Made by a program: the position numbers and the translations under genes. 64,000 nt of DNA from Planococcus shixiaomingii (GTDB lineage: Bacteria > Bacillota > Bacilli > Bacillales_A > Planococcaceae). The number at the start of each line of letters is the position of its first letter. Within the stretch, counting starts at the first letter, position 1. Location: the NCBI RefSeq assembly GCF_030413615.1, contig NZ_CP129236.1:1224001-1288000 (forward strand). The letters run 5' to 3'. The notes beneath the pieces were generated by a model. That model was not told the origin of the DNA, made no database searches, and saw only the letters and a list, made by a program, of their open reading frames with translations. Positions 10,115 to 17,835 of this stretch are shown piece by piece.

Positions 10115-11110
10115 ATGGAACTAAACGTTCGCCGTAAGCGCATCGTGATTATTGGCGGAGGCACTGGACTTTCCACTCTCCTTCGGGGTTTGAAAAAATT
10201 TCCACTTGATTTGACTGCAATTGTCACAGTAGCGGACGATGGCGGCAGTTCAGGGCGCTTAAGGGATGATTTGGATATTCCTCCTCCGGGAGACATACGC
10301 AACGTAATGGCGGCATTATCCGATGCTGAACCATTAGTGGCAGAAATGTTCCAGCACCGTTTCAAAGGATCATTGGATTTAGGCGGCCACTCGTTAGGCA
10401 ATCTAATGCTGGCTGCTTTAACTGAAATAACGGGAGACTTTTCGCTAGCAGTACGGGAAATGAGCCGCGTTCTCAATGTCAACGGCACGGTACTGCCGGC
10501 GGCAAACCAATTGGTCACACTTCATGCAGAGCTGGAAGACGGATCGACGATCAAAGGAGAATCTAAAATACCGGCTTATTTGCAAAAAATCAAACGGGTG
10601 TTTCTGGAGCCTCACGACGTCGAAACGCTGCCGGACACCATTAAGGCGATCCGCAATGCCGACGTCATCGTCATAGGGCCCGGCTCGTTGTATACGAGCA
10701 TTTTGCCGAATTTATTGGTGAAAAATATCAAAAAAGAACTGATTGCATCACAAGCAAAGAAAATTTATATTTGCAATTTGATGACGCAAGCAGGTGAAAC
10801 GTATCGCTATACCGCAGCGGACCATGTCCAAGCTCTCTACGACCATGTAGGAGAAGCTTTTTTGGATGCGATTTTGCTTGATAAAGCCGAAATACCGGCC
10901 GACATTGCAGAGCGCTATAAAAAAGAGAAGGCATGGCCGGTAGAATACGACGAAGAACGGCTGCGCCAAATGGGGCTTTGCATTTTTAAGAAAGACATTG
11001 CCAATATCCTAGGGGAAGCTGTACGGCACGAACCGATGAAAGTAGCAGAATGGCTTTTTGAATATGCAGGTGGCCTCGCCAAAGATGATTCAACACAAAT
11101 GTATTTTTAG
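10115..11110 (+). CDS. gluconeogenesis factor / cell-shape protein YvcK (MgfK, CofD-like fold)
   Basis: YvcK binds UDP-sugars and is needed in B. subtilis for growth and normal shape on gluconeogenic carbon sources. The 331-residue protein shows the N-terminal IIGGGTGLSTLLRGLK loop, VTVADDGGSSGRLR, and the IGPGSLYTSILPNL motif of the CofD/YvcK family. The ATG at 10115 follows AAAGGG four bases after the rapZ stop. Its presence beside crh and upstream of glycolytic regulation fits a carbon-flux role. Confidence 0.92.
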   Translation: MELNVRRKRIVIIGGGTGLSTLLRGLKKFPLDLTAIVTVADDGGSSGRLRDDLDIPPPGDIRNVMAALSDAEPLVAEMFQHRFKGSLDLGGHSLGNLMLAALTEITGDFSLAVREMSRVLNVNGTVLPAANQLVTLHAELEDGSTIKGESKIPAYLQKIKRVFLEPHDVETLPDTIKAIRNADVIVIGPGSLYTSILPNLLVKNIKKELIASQAKKIYICNLMTQAGETYRYTAADHVQALYDHVGEAFLDAILLDKAEIPADIAERYKKEKAWPVEYDEERLRQMGLCIFKKDIANILGEAVRHEPMKVAEWLFEYAGGLAKDDSTQMYF

Positions 11111-11134
11111 TGTTTGAAAAGGGGGGAACATGCT

Positions 11135-12085
11135 TTGTCTTTTGCATCTGAAACCAAAAAAGAAATGACGCAAATCGAAGTAGATGATTGTTGTGGAAAA
11201 GCTGAACTCTCGGCATTGATCCGCATGAATGGAACATTATCGTTTTCAAACCGGCAATTGAGTCTCGATATACAGACAGAGAATGCCGCGATTGCAAGAC
11301 GTATCTATACATTGCTAAAACGTTTTTATCCCGTCTACCCAGTAGAACTGTTGGTGCGGAAGAAAATGCGCTTAAAAAAGAATAATGTGTATATTTGCCG
11401 TATCCGCGAAGGATCGAAGCACATCCTGGAGGATTTGGCGATTATCTCAGAAGGTTTTCAATTTCAGCATGAAATTGATAAAGAATTGATCGAAAAGAAT
11501 TGCTGCAAACGTGCATACTTGCGCGGTGCTTTTTTAGCGGGAGGATCCGTCAACAATCCGGAAACTTCATCATATCATTTGGAGATTTATTCACTTTACA
11601 AAGATCATGCTGATTCCTTAGTGGAATTAATAAACGAATTTCATTTGAACAGCAAAACCATTGAACGAAAAAAAGGGTTCGTCACTTATTTGAAAGAAGC
11701 AGAAAAAATTTCGGATTTCCTCAGCATTACTGGAGCGCATTCCGCTTTGCTGAAATTTGAGGACGTCCGCATTATTCGGGATATGCGAAATAGCGTAAAC
11801 CGGCTAGTGAATTGTGAAACCGCTAATCTGAACAAAACTATCGATGCTGCCTTGCGGCAAGTGGAAAACATCCGTTTTATCGATAACGCAATCGGCATCG
11901 ACCAATTGCCTGAGCGGCTTCGTGAAATTGCCCGGCTTCGTGTAGAATTCCAGGACATCACGCTCAAAGAGCTCGGGGAGATGGTTTCGTCCGGAAATGT
12001 CAGCAAATCTGGCGTCAACCACCGTTTGCGGAAAATTGATGAAATCGCAGAATCACTGCGCAATGGAGAAATGATCGGCCGGTAA
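11135..12085 (+). CDS. whiA: DNA-binding protein WhiA (YvcL)
   Basis: WhiA has an N-terminal degenerate LAGLIDADG homing-endonuclease-like fold and a C-terminal helix-turn-helix. In Firmicutes it affects cell division and chromosome segregation; in Streptomyces it is a sporulation regulator. The 316-residue protein starts [11 protein letters not shown] if the TTG at 11135 is used: AAAAGGGGGG (11117-11126) lies eight bases upstream, and the family begins MSFA. The segment [14 protein letters not shown] lies in the LAGLIDADG half; [20 protein letters not shown] near residues 272-291 is the HTH. A longer frame from 11114 is rejected because it crosses the ribosome site. Confidence 0.93.
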   Translation: MSFASETKKEMTQIEVDDCCGKAELSALIRMNGTLSFSNRQLSLDIQTENAAIARRIYTLLKRFYPVYPVELLVRKKMRLKKNNVYICRIREGSKHILEDLAIISEGFQFQHEIDKELIEKNCCKRAYLRGAFLAGGSVNNPETSSYHLEIYSLYKDHADSLVELINEFHLNSKTIERKKGFVTYLKEAEKISDFLSITGAHSALLKFEDVRIIRDMRNSVNRLVNCETANLNKTIDAALRQVENIRFIDNAIGIDQLPERLREIARLRVEFQDITLKELGEMVSSGNVSKSGVNHRLRKIDEIAESLRNGEMIGR

Positions 12086-12137
12086 AATCCGGCTGTTCTT
12101 TTATATATGTAAGTTCAGTTTCTGGAGGAGGATCAGC

Positions 12138-12395
12138 ATGATAGAAAAAGAAGTCAAAGTTTTATTGAATACCGGTCTTCAAGCAAGACAAGCGGCGTTG
12201 TTTGTCCAAGAGGCAAACCGTTTTAATGCCGATGTCTATTTAGAAAAAGAAAACAAAAAAGTAAACGCTAAAAGCATCATGGGCATTATGAGCCTAGCCA
12301 TCAGCAAAGGGACAAACATTAAAATTTCCGCTGACGGATCAGACGAAGAAACTGCAGTAAATGCATTGACCGCTTTGGTCGAAAAACAAGCATAG
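12138..12395 (+). CDS. crh: catabolite repression HPr-like protein Crh
   Basis: The 85-residue HPr paralogue has glutamine in place of the active-site histidine (GLQAR, Q15) and keeps the regulatory serine in NAKSIMG (S46), the diagnostic combination of Crh. It therefore cannot carry phosphate in the PTS but can be phosphorylated by HPr kinase and act as a CcpA corepressor. One oddity: the residue after R17 is Q, where both HPr and B. subtilis Crh usually have P. The ATG follows GGAGGAGG. It is last in the operon and followed at once by a terminator. Confidence 0.93.
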   Translation: MIEKEVKVLLNTGLQARQAALFVQEANRFNADVYLEKENKKVNAKSIMGIMSLAISKGTNIKISADGSDEETAVNALTALVEKQA

Positions 12396-12396
12396 T

Positions 12397-12430
12397 AAAA
12401 CTCACAGCCCAGAAAGCTGTGAGTTTTTTT
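12397..12430 (+). terminator. terminator after crh
   Basis: AAAACTCACAGC pairs with GCTGTGAGTTTT around a seven-base loop and runs into a T tract. The inner CTCACAGC/GCTGTGAG stem is also found in the clpP terminator at 12850. Confidence 0.92.
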
Positions 12431-12495
12431 ATTTTAGTGAGGAGAAATGAATTTGTAAATCTATCTATGTTGAATTTAAAGGATAAACTTTTATA

Positions 12496-12590
12496 CTTCG
12501 CTTCGGACGCTTTGGGCTTGGCTCTCACAATAAGCCGGGAAAAGCACCCGTCTTATTGCTTCGCCTAGCCCGTGGACGCGCCGGCGCTGG
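12496..12590 (+). repeat. structured intergenic repeat, family 2, copy 1
   Basis: About 95 bases with a central hairpin (CAATAAGCCGGG 12528-12539 pairing with CCCGTCTTATTG 12547-12558, one C/T mismatch), flanked by GGGCTTGGC and GCCTAGCCC and ending GGACGCGCCGGCGCT. A near-identical copy lies inverted at 23336-23436 and a diverged copy with compensatory changes at 63475-63575. It is non-coding. Confidence 0.85.
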
Positions 12591-12650
12591 ATAAATTTTA
12601 ATAGTTAAATTTTAAACTCCTTGTTGGTCTCTTTTTGTTGTTATCTATAT

Positions 12651-12787
12651 AGATATGGAGCAAAACAGCTGAGAAGCCCTTGTGCTCCTGCAGCGCTGTG
12701 CGCTTCGTCGCAAAGACTTGGCCTCACAAGCTTCGGGCAATGTCTTTCCTGCGAGCCCGCGGAAAGCGCAGCTGTTTTGCGGAATAT
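12651..12787 (+). repeat. structured intergenic repeat, family 1, copy A
   Basis: The outer frame AAAACAGC...GCTGTTTTGCGGAATAT encloses a variable middle, here with AAAGAC/GTCTTT pairing. GCCCGCGGAAAGCGCAGCTGT near the 3' side is shared with the copies at 39146, 63628 and (inverted) 23121. Only frame and stems are conserved, which suggests a folded element rather than a gene. Confidence 0.85.
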
Positions 12788-12849
12788 TAGCAATTAAAGA
12801 AATTAAGTTCAACTTAATAGCTATGAATTATAAAAGTATATTGTAGCAG

Positions 12850-12886
12850 AAAAAAACTCACAGCCGAATCGGCTGTGAGCTTTTTA
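12850..12886 (-). terminator. terminator after clpP
   Basis: CTCACAGCC and GGCTGTGAG form a 9-10 bp stem with T tracts on both sides, so it could stop transcription in both directions. On the minus strand it lies immediately after the clpP stop. Confidence 0.9.
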
Positions 12887-12889
12887 AAA

Positions 12890-13492
12890 TTAAACTTTTT
12901 CGTTTGGCAATTTGTTGCGTGTGATGATTTTATCGACTAAACCATATTCAAGCGCACGTTCAGCAGTCATGAAGTTATCGCGATCTGTATCTTTCGAGAT
13001 AATGTCCATTGGCTGGCCTGTACGGTCTGCCAAGATTTGGTTTAGTTTTTCGCGCAAGTGCAAGATGCGTTTTGCAGCGATTTCGATTTCAGTTGCTTGG
13101 CCTTGAGCTCCACCAAGTGGCTGGTGAATCATAACTTCTGCGTTTGGAAGCGCATAGCGTTTGCCTTCAGTACCAGCAGCAAGGAGGAATGCGCCCATTG
13201 AAGCGGCCATACCGATGCACACAGTTTGAACATCCGGACGGATGAACTGCATAACATCATAAATTGCCATACCAGCAGTAATACTGCCGCCTGGGCTATT
13301 GATGTAAATGGAAATATCTTTTTCAGGATCTTCGGCTTCGAGGAATAGAAGCTGTGCCACAATTGAATTGGCAACATTATCGTCAATGCCGCTTCCTAGC
13401 ATAATGATGCGGTCTTTCAGCAAACGTGAATAAATGTCATATGCGCGTTCGCCACGGCTTGTTTGTTCAATTACTGTTGGGATTAAGTTCAT
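12890..13492 (-). CDS. clpP: ATP-dependent Clp protease proteolytic subunit
   Basis: ClpP forms the two-ring serine-protease chamber that works with ClpX, ClpC or ClpE unfoldases. The 200-residue protein has the full catalytic triad: S98 in GMAASMG, H123 in MIHQPLGG and D172 in KDTDRDN. The ATG at 13492 is preceded by GAGGAGG. It is transcribed alone, between its own terminator and a promoter overlapped by a CtsR-type operator. The location next to crh and tRNA-Arg matches B. subtilis. Confidence 0.97.
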   Translation of the reverse strand: MNLIPTVIEQTSRGERAYDIYSRLLKDRIIMLGSGIDDNVANSIVAQLLFLEAEDPEKDISIYINSPGGSITAGMAIYDVMQFIRPDVQTVCIGMAASMGAFLLAAGTEGKRYALPNAEVMIHQPLGGAQGQATEIEIAAKRILHLREKLNQILADRTGQPMDIISKDTDRDNFMTAERALEYGLVDKIITRNKLPNEKV

Positions 13493-13542
13493 GAATGGAT
13501 CCTCCTCGTAAAAGTGAATTTATAGCTTTGCTGAAACGGGTT

Positions 13543-13587
13543 TCAGCTGTATCATTATCATACACATGATGGTCAATGAAGGTCAAA
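13543..13587 (-). promoter_or_regulatory. clpP promoter with overlapping CtsR operator
   Basis: On the plus strand GGTCAATGAAGGTCAAA (13571-13587) matches the CtsR heptad direct repeat (RGTCAAA NAN RGTCAAA) with one mismatch. Read on the minus strand, the same bases supply a TTGACC -35 (13586-13581), followed after 18 bases by TATGAT. The operator covers the -35 region, as at CtsR-controlled clp promoters, so heat- and stress-induced derepression is expected. Confidence 0.8.
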
Positions 13588-13609
13588 TATAATGAATTGA
13601 AAAATTGGC

Positions 13610-13638
13610 TTGATAATTTGAAAATACTTTTGTATAAT
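13610..13638 (+). promoter_or_regulatory. promoter of tRNA-Arg
   Basis: TTGATA (13610-13615) and TATAAT (13633-13638) are spaced by 17 bases, ending 31 bases before the tRNA 5' end. Confidence 0.85.
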
Positions 13639-13668
13639 AGAAAAGTCGCCAATAGCGAAAAGTATTGC

Positions 13669-13740
13669 GCCCTCGTAGTGTAATGGATCACACGCAAGAT
13701 TCCGGTTCTTGAAATGGGGGTTCGATTCCCTCCGAGGGTA
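13669..13740 (+). tRNA. tRNA-Arg (anticodon CCG)
   Basis: The acceptor stem GCCCTCG/CGAGGGT (closing G-U pair) and discriminator A are visible. The anticodon arm is CAAGA-TTCCGGT-TCTTG with anticodon CCG, reading CGG (Arg). The T arm carries GGTTCGATTCC. CCA is not encoded. A single tRNA-Arg also neighbours clpP in B. subtilis (trnQ-Arg). Confidence 0.93.
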
Positions 13741-13747
13741 TTAATTG

Positions 13748-13797
13748 AAAAGCCGATTCCACCGCTTGTATATGCAGGCAGGGGAATCGGCTTTTTT
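13748..13797 (+). terminator. terminator after tRNA-Arg
   Basis: AAAAGCCGATTCC pairs with GGAATCGGCTTTT across a 22-base partly structured loop, followed by Ts. Confidence 0.88.
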
Positions 13798-13891
13798 TCA
13801 TATATGCCATAAGGCGCACACCTTGCTGTTTAGCCATCTGGCTTTTTACTAAAGTTTCTACTATATATTGAGCTGAAAAGGGGTAAGGGAA

Positions 13892-14470
13892 ATGAAGAAG
13901 ATATTGATTCCAATCATTATTACAGTACTCATTATCGCAGCGGTTTCAACGGTGTTCATTACAAATTACAACGGATTTGTCCAACTAGAAGAAGATATCA
14001 ACGAATCGCATGCACAAATCGACAACCAACTGCAGCGCCGTTTGGATTTGATTCCTAACTTGGTGGAAACGGTAAAAGGGTTTGCCAAACAAGAGCAGGA
14101 TGTTATTCAAGACGTGACCGATGCCCGCGCTAATCTAGCCGGAGCAAATGCTCTTGGAGAACAAGCGGAGGCCGATTTGCAATTGAGCGGAGCACTCAGC
14201 CGTTTGTTGGTAGTGGTAGAAAACTATCCGGAGCTAAAATCGAATGCCAACTTCCAGCAATTATCGGATGAACTGGCAGGAACAGAAAATCGCATTGCAG
14301 TAGCGCGCCGGGATTACAATACAACGGTCGCCGACTTTAACCGAAAAGCCAAAGCTTTTCCAGGCAATGTGACGGCTGGATTATTCGGTTTCGAAGAAAA
14401 ACCGTATTTTGAAGCAGATGGAAAAGCCACAGAGGTTCCAAAAGTAGATTTTGAAAATGATAAAGACTGA
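13892..14470 (+). CDS. LemA family protein
   Basis: The 192-residue protein has one N-terminal membrane segment (about residues 5-23) and the LemA helical-bundle signature: YNGFVQLEEDI, RRLDLIPNLVETVKGFA, LVVVENYPELKSN and RRDYNTTVADFN. The bulk should lie outside the membrane face after a short cytoplasmic start. The biochemical function is not established in this family. The stop overlaps the ATG of the TPM-domain gene by one base; the LemA/TPM pair is a common operon in Firmicutes, implying joint action at the envelope. Confidence 0.9.
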   Translation: MKKILIPIIITVLIIAAVSTVFITNYNGFVQLEEDINESHAQIDNQLQRRLDLIPNLVETVKGFAKQEQDVIQDVTDARANLAGANALGEQAEADLQLSGALSRLLVVVENYPELKSNANFQQLSDELAGTENRIAVARRDYNTTVADFNRKAKAFPGNVTAGLFGFEEKPYFEADGKATEVPKVDFENDKD

Positions 14471-15243
14471 TGAAGAAACTGTTGTTTCTGTTGCTGTTGG
14501 TCAGCTTGTGGGCTACTCCTGTTTTTGCAATTGACTTTCCTGAACTTACGGATGATATTTACGTACAGGATATTGCCGACGTTTTGACTCCTGACGAAGA
14601 AGAGGAACTGCGGAGATTAGGGACAGAGCTGGAAGACGCCACCACTGCCCAGCTCGCAGTCATGGTCGTTCCCTCATTAGAAGGAGAACCGATTGCCGAT
14701 TACGCTTTGGAAGCCCTGCGGCATTATGGGGTAGGAACTAAAGAAGACAATAACGGAGCACTCATGGTTCTCTCCACCGGCGACCGGGAGATTTATATCA
14801 CGACGGGCTACGGACTGGAAGAGGTTCTTTCCGATGGCGAAGTGGGTCGCATTTTAGATGGCTATGCTGTTCCTTTCCTCCAGCAGGATGAGTACGGCCA
14901 AGGAATCATGAACACCTATAAAGCGCTTTACAAAGAAGTGGCGGCTGCATATGATTGGAACGATGAAGCTTTAGCGCCGCAACCTGTCGCACAGCAATCG
15001 CCTGTTCCCGAGGAGAAGGATGAATGGCTGGTCTTCCGGGGGATCATCGTCGCCGGAATTGTTATATGGATCATCATCTCTCTGTTTGGCGGAGGTGCCG
15101 GAAGAGGGAATAGCAAAAGTGCAGGCAATAGAAGCAGTTCGTCCAGTTCTTATCGCAGCAGCAGCTCCCGAAGCAGCAGTAGCAGTTCTCGCAGTGGGCG
15201 TGGTGGTTCAGGAGGCGGCGGCGGAGCTGGCCGTAAATTTTAA
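14470..15243 (+). CDS. TPM-domain membrane protein (YgcG/DUF2207-associated type)
   Basis: The 257-residue protein has a signal peptide (residues 1-20, ending VFA), a TPM (TLP18.3/Psb32/MOLO-1) domain at about 25-155 with YVQDIADVLTPDEEEEL and ITTGYGLEEVLSDGEVGRILD, a membrane segment near 185-208, and a low-complexity tail of serines then glycines (SSSSRSGRGGSGGGGGAGRKF). The same tail type occurs in other bacterial TPM proteins. The first gene of the pair is lemA. TPM domains have been linked to membrane-protein quality control and to phosphatase activity in plants; the function here is unknown. Confidence 0.88.
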   Translation: MKKLLFLLLLVSLWATPVFAIDFPELTDDIYVQDIADVLTPDEEEELRRLGTELEDATTAQLAVMVVPSLEGEPIADYALEALRHYGVGTKEDNNGALMVLSTGDREIYITTGYGLEEVLSDGEVGRILDGYAVPFLQQDEYGQGIMNTYKALYKEVAAAYDWNDEALAPQPVAQQSPVPEEKDEWLVFRGIIVAGIVIWIIISLFGGGAGRGNSKSAGNRSSSSSSYRSSSSRSSSSSSRSGRGGSGGGGGAGRKF

Positions 15244-15259
15244 TGAAAGAGGGAAAGAA

Positions 15260-15490
15260 ATGATTACGCTATACACCCGTTCGAATTGTCCGTTATGTGA
15301 TGAGGCGAAACTGATGCTGCAGCTCGTGCAGGAAGATTTCCCTGTGGAATTCGAAGAAGTGGACATCGAAAGTGACGATGATCTCCATGAAAAATACATG
15401 CTGATGATTCCAGTTCTCGAGAAAAATAACAAAATTTTATTATTTGGCAATATTGGTTATGCCGATTTACTAGAAGCGTTGGAATTATGA
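15260..15490 (+). CDS. glutaredoxin-like thiol protein (DUF836 type)
   Basis: The small 76-residue thioredoxin-fold protein begins MITLYTRSNCPLC, giving a C10-P-L-C13 active site, followed by the cis-proline segment MIPVLE. The start is the ATG at 15260, with GAGGGAAAG upstream; the frame is open earlier because it overlaps the serine-rich gene in another frame. It ends about 50 bases before the CggR-controlled promoter, a frequent position for this family in Bacillales. Its redox partner is unknown. Confidence 0.85.
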   Translation: MITLYTRSNCPLCDEAKLMLQLVQEDFPVEFEEVDIESDDDLHEKYMLMIPVLEKNNKILLFGNIGYADLLEALEL

Positions 15491-15503
15491 CGCTTCTTTT
15501 TGT

Positions 15504-15532
15504 TTGCTATTTTATCACGGATTCGCTAGAAT
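15504..15532 (+). promoter_or_regulatory. promoter of the cggR-glycolytic operon
   Basis: TTGCTA (15504-15509) and TAGAAT (15527-15532) are 17 bases apart, just before the CggR operator. Confidence 0.75.
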
Positions 15533-15540
15533 GAATCTAG

Positions 15541-15576
15541 TGGGACATTATTTAATGAGGCGGGACGAAAAACGTC
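15541..15576 (+). promoter_or_regulatory. CggR operator
   Basis: The bases fit two tandem half-sites of the B. subtilis CggR operator: TGGGAC-N6-TAAT, then N4, then CGGGAC-N6-CGTC. The second half-site is a better match (CGGGAC). It lies directly downstream of the -10 element, where bound CggR would block elongation until fructose-1,6-bisphosphate releases it. Confidence 0.88.
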
Positions 15577-15597
15577 CAACTAAGAAGGAGTGAAGCA

Positions 15598-16641
15598 ATG
15601 GATCCATTAACGGAAGCGCAACAAAAGCTCATGCCGGAAATGACCAAACTCCTAAAGAAACGCTATCAAATTTTATTAACGATTCAATTGGAGGAGCCGA
15701 TTGGCAGGCGAGCGCTTAGCGAACTTGCCGGTTCCACCGAAAGAGAGATTCGGAAAGAAACCGATCTATTGCGCAATCAGCAATTGATCGAGGCAAGGCC
15801 CGCCGGCATGATTGTTTCTGAGCAAGGCTTGGCTGTACTTGACGCCTTGAAAGATTTCATGCGTGATGTGTCCGGCTTGATCGCGATGGAAAAGCAGTTG
15901 AAGTCCCTTCTTGGGATTTCAAAAGTGCTGATCCTTCCGCAAGATAGCGACGACATTCCCGCTGTGAAATCGAATATTGGCAAAGAAGCAGCCCGTCTCT
16001 TAGAAGCCTTTTTCCCACAGTATAAGAAGATCGCTGTAACGGGCGGCAGCACGATGGCCGCCATCGCAAGAGAATTGCCTTCGGATAAGAAGAACAGTTT
16101 TTTACAGTTTATCGCTGCTCGCGGAGGGCTTGGCGAAGATGTTCTGCATCAAGCCAATACAATCGCTTCCTCGTTCGCGGGAAAAACCGGAGGGTCTGTC
16201 AAAACGCTTTACCTGCCTGATCATTTAAGTGAAGAAGCTTATGAAATGATGATGCGGGAGCCGGTGATCAAAGAAATGATGGACTTGTATGACCAGACAG
16301 ATTTAGTAGTCCATGGAATTGGAAACGCCGAGGAAATCGCTCTTCAACGGAAATCTTCATTAGATGAAGTTGAAAGGATTCGATCTGGCGGAGCTGTAAG
16401 TGAAGCATTCGGCTATTACTTCGATAAAGAAGGAAAAGTTGTTTATCGCATCCGTACAGCGGGAATTCAATTAGAGCAAGTTCAAAAAGCTCCAGCCATC
16501 CTGGCAGTTGCAGGCGGGCGGTCAAAAGCAAAAGCAATTCTTTCTTATTTCAGAAACGCAGCAAAGCAGACGGTATTGGTTACGGATGAAGGCGCTGCTC
16601 GAAAAATACTTGAGTTAACTCAAAAACAGGAGGAAATTTAA
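15598..16641 (+). CDS. cggR: central glycolytic genes regulator CggR
   Basis: CggR represses the gapA-pgk-tpiA-gpmI-eno operon and responds to fructose-1,6-bisphosphate. The 347-residue protein belongs to the SorC/DeoR family: an N-terminal winged HTH (about residues 20-75, RRALSELAGSTEREIRKETDLL) and a C-terminal sugar-phosphate-binding domain with VTGGSTMAAIA and VVHGIGNAEE. The ATG follows AAGGAG. A matching operator lies 22 bases upstream. The stop directly abuts the gap ATG, with the gap ribosome site (AGGAGG) inside cggR. Confidence 0.95.
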   Translation: MDPLTEAQQKLMPEMTKLLKKRYQILLTIQLEEPIGRRALSELAGSTEREIRKETDLLRNQQLIEARPAGMIVSEQGLAVLDALKDFMRDVSGLIAMEKQLKSLLGISKVLILPQDSDDIPAVKSNIGKEAARLLEAFFPQYKKIAVTGGSTMAAIARELPSDKKNSFLQFIAARGGLGEDVLHQANTIASSFAGKTGGSVKTLYLPDHLSEEAYEMMMREPVIKEMMDLYDQTDLVVHGIGNAEEIALQRKSSLDEVERIRSGGAVSEAFGYYFDKEGKVVYRIRTAGIQLEQVQKAPAILAVAGGRSKAKAILSYFRNAAKQTVLVTDEGAARKILELTQKQEEI

Positions 16642-17646
16642 ATGACTTTAAAATTAGCAATTAACGGATTTGGACGTATTGGACGCATCGTATTCCGCCA
16701 GGCATTGGCAAACCCAGAAGTGGAAGTAGTAGCGGTAAACGATTTAACAGATGCAAAAATGCTTGCACACCTTTTGAAATATGATTCTATCCACGGCATC
16801 TTGGACGCAGAAATTTCAGCTGAAGGCGATGAACTGATTGTTAACGGCAAAAGAATCCGCGTTTACTCTGAAAAAGATCCTGCTAACTTGCCATGGGGCG
16901 AAAACAACATCGACATCGTAATCGAGTCTACTGGATTCTTCACAAACGCTGACGATGCTAAAAAGCACATCCAAGCAGGCGCTAAAAAAGTTATCGTTTC
17001 AGCTCCAGGTAAAGGCATGAAAACTATTGTAATGGGCGTTAACGATGACAGCTACAACCCGGAAGAAGACGATGTAGTGTCAAACGCATCTTGTACAACT
17101 AACGGACTTGCTGGAATCTCTAAAATCTTGAACGATAAGTTCGGCATCAAAAAAGCGATGATGACAACAATTCACTCATACACAAATGACCAAATTTTGT
17201 TGGATTCACCGCACAAAGACTACCGTCGCGCACGCTCTGCAGCAGAATCTATGATTCCGACTACAACAGGCGCAGCAGTTGCGGTAACTCAAGTATTGCC
17301 AGAACTAAAAGGCAAACTTGACGGAATGGCAATCCGCGTTCCAACACCAAACGTATCGTTGATCGACTTGGTTGCTGAATTAGAAACGGATGCAACTGTA
17401 GAAGAAGTTAACAACGCATTAAAAGAAGCAATCGATAACGACAGCAACGACTTCTTGAGCTACAGCGATCTTCCGCTTGTATCAAGCGACTACAACGGCA
17501 ACACTTCTTCATCAACTGTTGACCTTTTATCGACAATGGAACTTGGCGGCAACATGGTGAAAGTTCTTGCTTGGTATGACAACGAATCAGGCTACTCTGC
17601 ACGTTGTATCGACGTTGCATTGCACATGTACAAAAAAGGCTTGTAA
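16642..17646 (+). CDS. gapA: glyceraldehyde-3-phosphate dehydrogenase (NAD type)
   Basis: This 334-residue GAPDH oxidises glyceraldehyde-3-phosphate to 1,3-bisphosphoglycerate. The catalytic pair is C151 (NASCTTN) and H178. Asp at residue 34 in AVNDLTD suggests NAD rather than NADP preference, in keeping with a glycolytic role. In most GAPDHs the residue four after the catalytic Cys is also Cys (CTTNCLA); here it is glycine (CTTNGLA). The codon choice is strongly biased toward a highly expressed set. A terminator-like hairpin follows, so a short cggR-gap transcript may be more abundant than the full operon. Confidence 0.97.
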   Translation: MTLKLAINGFGRIGRIVFRQALANPEVEVVAVNDLTDAKMLAHLLKYDSIHGILDAEISAEGDELIVNGKRIRVYSEKDPANLPWGENNIDIVIESTGFFTNADDAKKHIQAGAKKVIVSAPGKGMKTIVMGVNDDSYNPEEDDVVSNASCTTNGLAGISKILNDKFGIKKAMMTTIHSYTNDQILLDSPHKDYRRARSAAESMIPTTTGAAVAVTQVLPELKGKLDGMAIRVPTPNVSLIDLVAELETDATVEEVNNALKEAIDNDSNDFLSYSDLPLVSSDYNGNTSSSTVDLLSTMELGGNMVKVLAWYDNESGYSARCIDVALHMYKKGL

Positions 17647-17699
17647 TCTCAAAATCATAGCTTAATTTCTTATGAACCTCTATAATAAAAGAGGGTATA

Positions 17700-17733
17700 A
17701 AGGGGTGGGGACTTACCCTGCCCCTTCTTTTTT
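17700..17733 (+). terminator. hairpin after gapA, partial terminator
   Basis: AAGGGGTGGGG pairs with CCCTGCCCCTT (two G-U pairs) before CTTTTTTATTT. It separates gap from pgk by 190 bases; the operon genes after it still need read-through or a second promoter. Confidence 0.75.
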
Positions 17734-17835
17734 ATTTCAGTAGAAATGCTGTTTCACGCTAAGGCAATGGAAAGGGACGCTTCTTATCCTGCTTCAGCTC
17801 TTAAGCTTTTCTAAAGACAAACGGGAGGTATTTTC

